From Larix sibirica (Eukaryota > Streptophyta > Pinopsida > Pinales > Pinaceae): DNA of 10,278 bases. Of this stretch, positions 7,634 to 10,278 are shown piece after piece (the stretch's first letter is position 1; each line of letters starts with the position of its first letter). The stretch is from contig NWUY0300050230.1 of NCBI GenBank assembly GCA_004151065.3, forward strand, positions 15,239 to 25,516. Reading direction: 5' to 3'. The translations under genes and the position numbers were made by a program. The notes beneath the pieces are model-generated. The model did not search any database. It was given only the letters and a program-made list of their open reading frames with translations, and was not told where the DNA came from.

Positions 7634-7861
7634 CCGTTTATATTACCATAAACGAGAATCAAGTATGCTAGGTATGACACAAGAAACACAAATTCTCAGG
7701 TTTCCTCCAAGTAACATTTTTGGGTTATTTTAGAAATTTTTAATATATATGTGAACATAATAACTCCAAACATGGTACCTTTTTATGTTTCCAAACATGG
7801 TACCTTTTTATGTTTCCTCCAGAATGGAAAGAAGAGTGCCCACTAAGTTCTCAAGGAGTAA
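7634..7861. other. Non-coding AT-rich stretch
   Basis: No convincing exon is seen. The pyrimidine-rich run ending TTTCCTCCAG at 7821 could act as a splice acceptor, but the frame after it is short. The stretch includes the 25-bp tandem duplication. Confidence 0.4.
7766..7815. repeat. Exact 25-bp tandem duplication
   Basis: The 25 bases at 7766-7790, CCAAACATGGTACC followed by TTTTTATGTTT, repeat without a mismatch at 7791-7815. Identity implies a recent event, such as replication slippage or repair of a break. Confidence 0.95.
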
Positions 7862-8177
7862 TTGAGAAGACGATTTTTCCCTTTACTTGGAAATAAAAAT
7901 GCCCACAAGGTGCAACTAAGTTCCCGAAGAGCACCAAGACTCGAAAACCCAAGAGTGTGGAACTTTGTGGAACAATACTTTGTGGTGCAGGCTGCAGTCA
8001 AACTGGATGAAATGTGGTGTCGGTTTGATGCTAATCTCAAGTCACCATTGTTTAAATCTCAAGTCACCATTGTTTAAACTCCACTCTCCAAACTCCCCTC
8101 AAGGATCCAAGTGTACAATGTTGGGTTCCAACTTCTCAAGCCTTGGCTATGACAGAATATATTGTATTGACCATTGA
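7862..8177 (+). pseudogene. Reading frame split by a 22-bp duplication, unidentified
   Basis: One plus-strand frame (7862-8077) encodes a protein-like stretch including V-W-N-F-V-E-Q-Y-F-V-V-Q-A-A-V-K-L-D-E-M. It stops because of an exact 22-bp tandem duplication at 8033-8076. The downstream frame (to the stop at 8175-8177) is one base out of register, and with only one 22-bp unit the two would be a single frame of about 97 codons. No ATG opens the frame (TAA at 7859-7861 precedes it), so it would have to be an internal exon. No family is recognised and chance cannot be excluded. Confidence 0.25.
8033..8076. repeat. Exact 22-bp tandem duplication
   Basis: The unit AATCTCAAGTCACCATTG followed by TTTA occurs at 8033-8054 and again at 8055-8076 with no mismatch. 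Its length is not a multiple of three, so it shifts any frame crossing it. Confidence 0.95.
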
Positions 8178-8729
8178 CTTGGCACAGTCACACACACGAA
8201 TTTTCAAATGCTCTCAAACTTTGGGGCTAATCTTTTGTATTCTTTCACAATATCTGTGATAACAATGATATCTTCATGGCTTTATAAAACTATTTTAGCA
8301 TTTACGTTTAGAGTTACAAACTTGCAGTAACATTTTTCTATTTTTGTCACTTTTTCATTGGTATTGTTTATCTGACATGGCCTATATTTCTTGAGAAAGG
8401 CTAACTGTTTCATAAATAAATGGGCAGGTTTCTCAAGTAACAGAAGGGATTTATCATCAAGAAACAGGAAATGGGTAATAGAAACGAGGTTTCTTATGAT
8501 TAACAGATTTCTCCCAAATACGGTGCCTCAACTTTAGGTTACTGGTAACATAGCTATCTGCATGGGCATTGGCTCCCATTATGCAACTAGCCACGGTTAA
8601 TGTTTGACATTTGCCCAACCATCAGAGATGCAGTGGCATCTTTACATTGGCAATATATCTTTGTTGGTGTTCTGATCCACAAGTTTAGGTTTGTGATGGT
8701 CTTATTCTGTTTATACAGTCCTTTGGTCA
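8178..8729. other. Non-coding or intron-like region
   Basis: No confident gene is seen. A 47-base segment at 8428-8474 is bounded by AG (GGGCAG before it) and GT (GTAATA after it) and is open in one frame (V-S-Q-V-T-E-G-I-Y-H-Q-E), but it is too short to support by eye. Short open stretches near 8550-8720 lack clear splice boundaries. Confidence 0.4.
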
Positions 8730-8926
8730 CTAGGGGAATTGGCAACTGGGGCCGGGCTCATACTCACATGACACCGGGTTGATTCCGGTCAGCTACTATA
8801 CCCCTAGGTGTACCAATGCTGCCCTACGTGCAGCACACAGGGCTTGGTCGAGGTTTGAACTTGTGATGTCACAAGAAGTGCCTTAACAGTGCACCCTCTC
8901 ACCAACTGATCTACACCTTGGGGGCC
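8730..8926 (-). mobile_element. tRNA-derived SINE-like element
   Basis: Read on the minus strand the element begins near 8926 with CCCCCAAGGTGTAGATCAGT. It contains an RNA polymerase III A-box match TAGATCAGTTGG (8913-8902) and, 40 bases later, a B-box match AGTTCAAACCT (8861-8851). This is the order and approximate spacing of tRNA-derived SINE promoters. The first ~75 bases resemble a tRNA, followed by a GC-richer body unlike the flanks, with a 6-bp hairpin TGCTGC/GCAGCA at 8817-8835. It cannot be a working tRNA gene because no acceptor stem or anticodon arm can be closed. I see no clear 3' A/T tail or target-site duplication, so the 3' end near 8730 is approximate and old age or truncation is likely. 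Confidence 0.5.
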
Positions 8927-9081
8927 CTTTATTTGCAATTAACTAAGTAAGCCCAGTTTGTTGTCCTTGGAGACAAATTGGACAATTAGACTTTCTACTG
9001 TTCTGGGTACAACCATTTATCACTTCCAAATCAAAATTAATATGAAAAATTTACATACCTGATTCTTTTTATCTCTTGTAG
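8927..9081. other. Intron-like region
   Basis: This AT-rich stretch ends in the pyrimidine-rich tract TTCTTTTTATCTCTTGTAG, a strong-looking splice acceptor at 9081. Confidence 0.4.
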
Positions 9082-9176
9082 GGATATTATTATTTTTGTT
9101 GGAAGTGCTTCAAGCGACATGCCCTGAGGGGGGCTGCAGTGCTGCAAAAGTGGATTTCCTTTGGCTTAGCTTCCAG
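9082..9176 (+). CDS. Exon-like segment of 95 bases, unidentified
   Basis: The segment is preceded by the acceptor TTTTTATCTCTTGTAG and followed by CAG|GTCTGA, a fair donor. It is open in two frames. One reads G-Y-Y-Y-F-C-W-K-C-F-K-R-H-A-L-R-G-A-A-V and on to W-I-S-F-G-L-A-S, in phase with the exon at 5837-5923. The other reads I-L-L-F-L-L-E-V-L-Q-A-T-C-P-E-G-G-C. I cannot tell which frame, if either, is used, and I recognise neither. Base composition is richer in G+C than the flanks. It could belong to the same gene as the 5837 exon; that link is inference only. Confidence 0.2.
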
Positions 9177-10278
9177 GTCTGAGATGTATCTTTAATTACA
9201 AGGAAAGCTGAAAAACCCACCCCTGCAGGTGCAAGTGGAAGAGGACAGCACTGCTTTTGCAGTAGGTGAGATGCTAGGGTAGAATCCAAAGCACAGGTAT
9301 TGATGGGGTTGCTTATAGTAAATCTCTGTCATAGTTGATGGAGCCAATGCAGAGCCAGCTGCATCTATGTCCTTTTTATCCACACCACTGGTAGTGTATC
9401 CATGTTTGTTTATTTGGTAGAGGATTGAGTGTCAAAGATTAACTAAGGTTATTGCACAGGATAAATAGTACTCCAAGTAGAGGGGTCCTTGGAAATTAAC
9501 AGGGTTAACCGTTAATTAGTGTTAGAACTCTAGAGTGCCTCCTTTTTCATGGCATCAAGATATTTCTCAAGGTTCTCATCTGTGCAATGAGTTATCTAGT
9601 GTATGTCTTTAATAAAGTTGATTGGCAAACACAACTCCCATATTGGCCTTTCTGACTCTTTTAAGGGGGGGTGCAGTCCACAAAAAGTTTTGATATTGAA
9701 ACTTCGATTGCATCCTGCCCTTGTCACTCTATCCTCTACTGGATTTATTGGGTACAGATTGCCGATGCTGGATAATGCAAAAAAAAAGAACTATATATGT
9801 GACTTTGAAAGTGTACCTTGCCTATTGATCTCAGTAGCTTACTATTAAATTCCATGCCTTTCTGTCAAGATCTAATCTTGCAATAGTTTTAACTTCTTTC
9901 CAAAACATGAAACAGGAAAACAAAGGCAGCCTTCCTGTTACTGGTTTATGTCCAGAGGAATAAAGAACAAGGAAATATAGGCCTTTCTGTTCATGACTCA
10001 TCATTAGCCAAAGATTGTTTTCTTTCTAGTCAGCTTCTGTATTCTACCTTTTCTCTCAGATAAATTATTTTGTTTTAGCAGTTGGTTTTGTTGTCTGTCG
10101 GTCAGTCATTGTCAACACCTCTGATAAGACCATTGCTGCCTTGTGCTATATGTATAAATTAGAGCTTTGGACATTGAAACTGCAGTTTCATAATAAAAAG
10201 TATCACTGATTTTGCAACAAAACCCCTTCCTTTTTAATCAGTCAGAAAAGTTAATTATAGGGCACACGCTTTGAGTGT
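9177..10278. other. Non-coding or intron-like region to the window end
   Basis: No gene can be supported. Open frames at 9192-9383 (minus) and 9603-9848 (plus) are of chance length and lack family features, although the plus strand at 9204-9282 is also open and coding-like (P-L-Q-V-Q-V-E-E-D-S-T-A-F-A-V-G-E-M). An 8-bp inverted repeat (AACAGGAA/TTCCTGTT) lies at 9911-9939. Confidence 0.45.
10153..10190 (+). promoter_or_regulatory. TATA-like motif followed by a 16-bp palindrome
   Basis: TATAAAT at 10153-10159 is followed by the perfect palindrome TGAAACTGCAGTTTCA at 10175-10190. This spacing resembles a core promoter with a dyad near the start site, but no transcript or ORF follows within the window and both motifs are easy to obtain by chance in AT-rich DNA. 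Confidence 0.15.

Noticed and set aside
7697-8450. Similarity between CAGGTTTCCTCCAAGTAACA near 7698 and CAGGTTTCTCAAGTAACA near 8425, as possible ends of an element
   Set aside because: The match is only about 18 bases, with an indel and no similarity beyond it. It is not enough to define terminal repeats.
8428-8474. 47-base AG/GT-bounded micro-exon
   Set aside because: The acceptor lacks a pyrimidine tract and the segment is too short to judge without transcript data.
8850-8926. A tRNA gene on the minus strand
   Set aside because: A and B boxes are present, but no acceptor stem can be paired and no standard anticodon arm forms, so it is tRNA-derived rather than a tRNA gene.
9192-9383. 63-codon minus-strand frame
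   Set aside because: Its length is expected by chance and the opposite strand is also open over part of it. No family motif or splice boundaries are seen.
9603-9848. 81-codon plus-strand frame
   Set aside because: It crosses an A9 homopolymer and has no protein-like features; its length is compatible with chance.

Overview
The window looks like nuclear DNA of a seed plant with a large, repeat-rich genome, possibly a gymnosperm. It is AT-rich, mostly non-coding, has no long open reading frame, carries decayed repeats and a tRNA-derived SINE-like element, and contains short exon-sized coding islands with plant-type splice sites. No database search was possible, so the lineage is an inference. 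One ambiguous base (N, 6702) points to a draft assembly.

Layout. Positions 1-1000 show nothing convincing. Positions 1021-1253 hold a diverged tandem repeat. At 1272-1896 two copies of a ~165-bp direct repeat flank a ~290-bp segment containing what looks like the first exon of a small plant C2-domain protein (starts MGILEVLLVN), preceded by a GA-rich leader and a start-stop ATGTAG that abuts the ATG. Positions 1974-3362 hold two diverged copies of a ~357-bp AT-rich repeat, the second interrupted by extra sequence. On the minus strand, 4031-5244 is a broken coding sequence with several stops and frame changes; it is protein-like but unrecognised and probably derived from a repeat element.

Positions 5570-7148 contain the most informative structure: a ~0.5-kb segment present twice in direct orientation. 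Each copy carries a putative 29-codon first exon. The upstream copy (A) is open and ends at a good splice donor. The downstream copy (B) has a nonsense codon, has lost the donor GT, and has lost about half of copy A's CpG sites. This suggests one live promoter/first exon and one dead, probably formerly methylated, copy of an unidentified gene whose remaining exons lie downstream or beyond the window.

From 7144 to 8177 there are short coding-like stretches that I cannot identify, including one split by an exact 22-bp tandem duplication. A tRNA-derived SINE-like element lies on the minus strand at about 8730-8926. A 95-base exon-like segment sits at 9082-9176. The rest, to the end, looks like intron or intergenic DNA. 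No RNA gene, CRISPR array or complete protein-coding gene is present.
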